Source of the DNA: Prevotella sp.
GTDB taxonomy: Bacteria > Bacteroidota > Bacteroidia > Bacteroidales > Bacteroidaceae
DNA: 16,073 nt
Reading direction: 5' to 3'
Assembly (NCBI GenBank): GCA_016291915.1
Contig: JAEEZP010000020.1
Location: 1 to 16,073, forward strand
Position numbers and translations under genes: made by a program. The notes under the pieces are model-generated. The model searched no databases, was not told the DNA's origin, and saw only the letters and a program-made list of their open reading frames with translations. Below, piece after piece: positions 15,132-16,073 of this stretch (its first letter is position 1; each line of letters begins with the position of its first letter).

Positions 15132-16073
15132 ATGATGAAGCAGGTAAAATTCAAATTGCCTTTGAGAATCTTCACACTACTTTGTGGAATGATTCTCACA
15201 GCAAGCGCCTTTGCACAGCAGATAACTGTCAACGGCCATGTGAAGGATGCTACCGGAGAAGGCGTCATCGGTGCCACCGTCCGTATTGTCGGAGCTCAAG
15301 GAGGTACGATCACCGACTTTGACGGTAACTTTACATTAAAAGCGAATCAAGGCGACCAGATCTCCATCTCCTACATTGGATATGAAGAGGCTATCGTCGC
15401 TGCTGCACCCACCCTCAATGTTCTTTTGAAAGAGGATGTTGCACAATCCCTCAACGAGGTGGTTGTCATCGGTTATGGTGTGGCTAAGAAGAATGATTTG
15501 ACCGGTTCTGTCACTGCTATGAAACCGGACGAGAAAAACCACGGTATGATTACCAGTGCACAGGATATGCTTTCTGGTAAGATTGCCGGTGTTAACGTCA
15601 CCAGTGATGGTGGTACTCCTGGTGGTAGTTCAACCATCCGTATCCGTGGTGGTTCGTCACTGAACGCCTCTAACGACCCGTTGATCGTTATCGACGGACT
15701 AGCACTCGACCGTCAGGGTATCAAAGGAGCTCCCAATGCATTGTCGATGGTCAACCCGAACGATATCGAGTCTTTCACCGTCTTGAAAGATGCATCCGCA
15801 ACCGCCATCTATGGTAGCCGTGGTTCAAACGGTGTCATCATCATCACCACCAAGAAAGGTCGCAAGGGTATGAAGCCACAGGTAAGCTACAACGGAAATG
15901 TATCTTATTCTATTAAGAAGAAGACTCTTGAGGTGCTTAATGCAGATGAATACCGTAGCTTTATCAAGTCGTACTATGGTGAGGACTCTAAAGCTGCTGC
16001 TCTGTTAGGTAATGCCGACACCGACTGGCAGGAGGAGATTTTCCATGCAGCTGTCAGTGCAGACCACAACATA
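15132..16073 (+). CDS. susC: SusC-like TonB-dependent receptor (3' end outside window)
   Basis: Outer-membrane importer of malto-oligosaccharides together with a SusD lipoprotein, which should lie just beyond the right edge. The first 314 residues are visible, with no stop. Two adjacent ATGs (15132 and 15135) are possible starts. The signal peptide ends in TASAFA, then QQITVNG. A carboxypeptidase-regulatory-like beta domain (about 31-100) is followed by EVVVIGYG (109-116), the SusC hallmark around the TonB box, and by the plug domain (about 120-245) with the conserved GVNV, IRIRGGSS, PLIVIDG, ASATAIYGSRGSNGVIIITTKKG. It is transcribed divergently from lacI and the enzyme operon, behind two LacI-type operators. 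SusC membership is certain; starch specificity comes from the neighbouring GH13, GH77 and GH97 genes. Confidence 0.95.
   Translation, partial: MMKQVKFKLPLRIFTLLCGMILTASAFAQQITVNGHVKDATGEGVIGATVRIVGAQGGTITDFDGNFTLKANQGDQISISYIGYEEAIVAAAPTLNVLLKEDVAQSLNEVVVIGYGVAKKNDLTGSVTAMKPDEKNHGMITSAQDMLSGKIAGVNVTSDGGTPGGSSTIRIRGGSSLNASNDPLIVIDGLALDRQGIKGAPNALSMVNPNDIESFTVLKDASATAIYGSRGSNGVIIITTKKGRKGMKPQVSYNGNVSYSIKKKTLEVLNADEYRSFIKSYYGEDSKAAALLGNADTDWQEEIFHAAVSADHNI

Overview
The window looks like a Bacteroidota chromosome, most like Prevotella/Segatella. The pointers are a SusC-type TonB receptor, a SusB-like GH97 enzyme, a lipoprotein pullulanase, AT-rich leaders without clear Shine-Dalgarno sites, and TAnnTTTG-type -7 boxes. 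I see no mobile-element genes, rRNA, tRNA or CRISPR array. The genus is inferred from protein style, not from a marker gene.

Layout. (1) 1-2210, plus strand: the 3' part of a GH51 alpha-L-arabinofuranosidase, probably fused to an upstream GH43-like domain cut off by the window edge. It converges on the next gene with a 4-bp gap. (2) 2215-11268, minus strand: a starch/maltodextrin enzyme operon, in transcription order malQ-type GH77 glucanotransferase with two CBM20-like domains, GH97 alpha-glucosidase (susB), lipoprotein type I pullulanase (GH13), and periplasmic neopullulanase/cyclomaltodextrinase (susA). Gaps are 26 bp and 1 bp, then a repeat-rich gap of 237 bp before susA. (3) 11478-13686, minus strand: a transport cluster of MFS sugar symporter, SemiSWEET and PAP2 phosphatase. 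The last two genes overlap as ATGA, and the cluster is followed by a probable terminator. (4) 13791-14831, minus strand: a LacI-family regulator. (5) 15132 to the right edge, plus strand: the 5' part of a susC gene, divergent from lacI; susD and the rest presumably lie beyond the edge.

How it works together (inference from families): SusC and its missing SusD partner import malto-oligosaccharides. The lipoprotein pullulanase debranches, and SusA and SusB cut to maltose and glucose in the periplasm. The MFS symporter and perhaps the SemiSWEET move sugars into the cytoplasm, where MalQ processes maltose. The regulator is LacI-type instead of the SusR of Bacteroides thetaiotaomicron. Three copies of one near-palindrome, consensus YGCAAWCGNTTGCA, lie at 14927 and 14952 upstream of susC and at 11377 upstream of malQ. 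This probably ties the import gene and the enzyme operon into one regulon.

The least expected parts are the SemiSWEET-PAP2 pair inside a starch locus, the repeat and hairpin cluster between the pullulanase and susA genes, and the GH43-GH51 fusion. The rest is a recognisable but rearranged starch utilisation locus.
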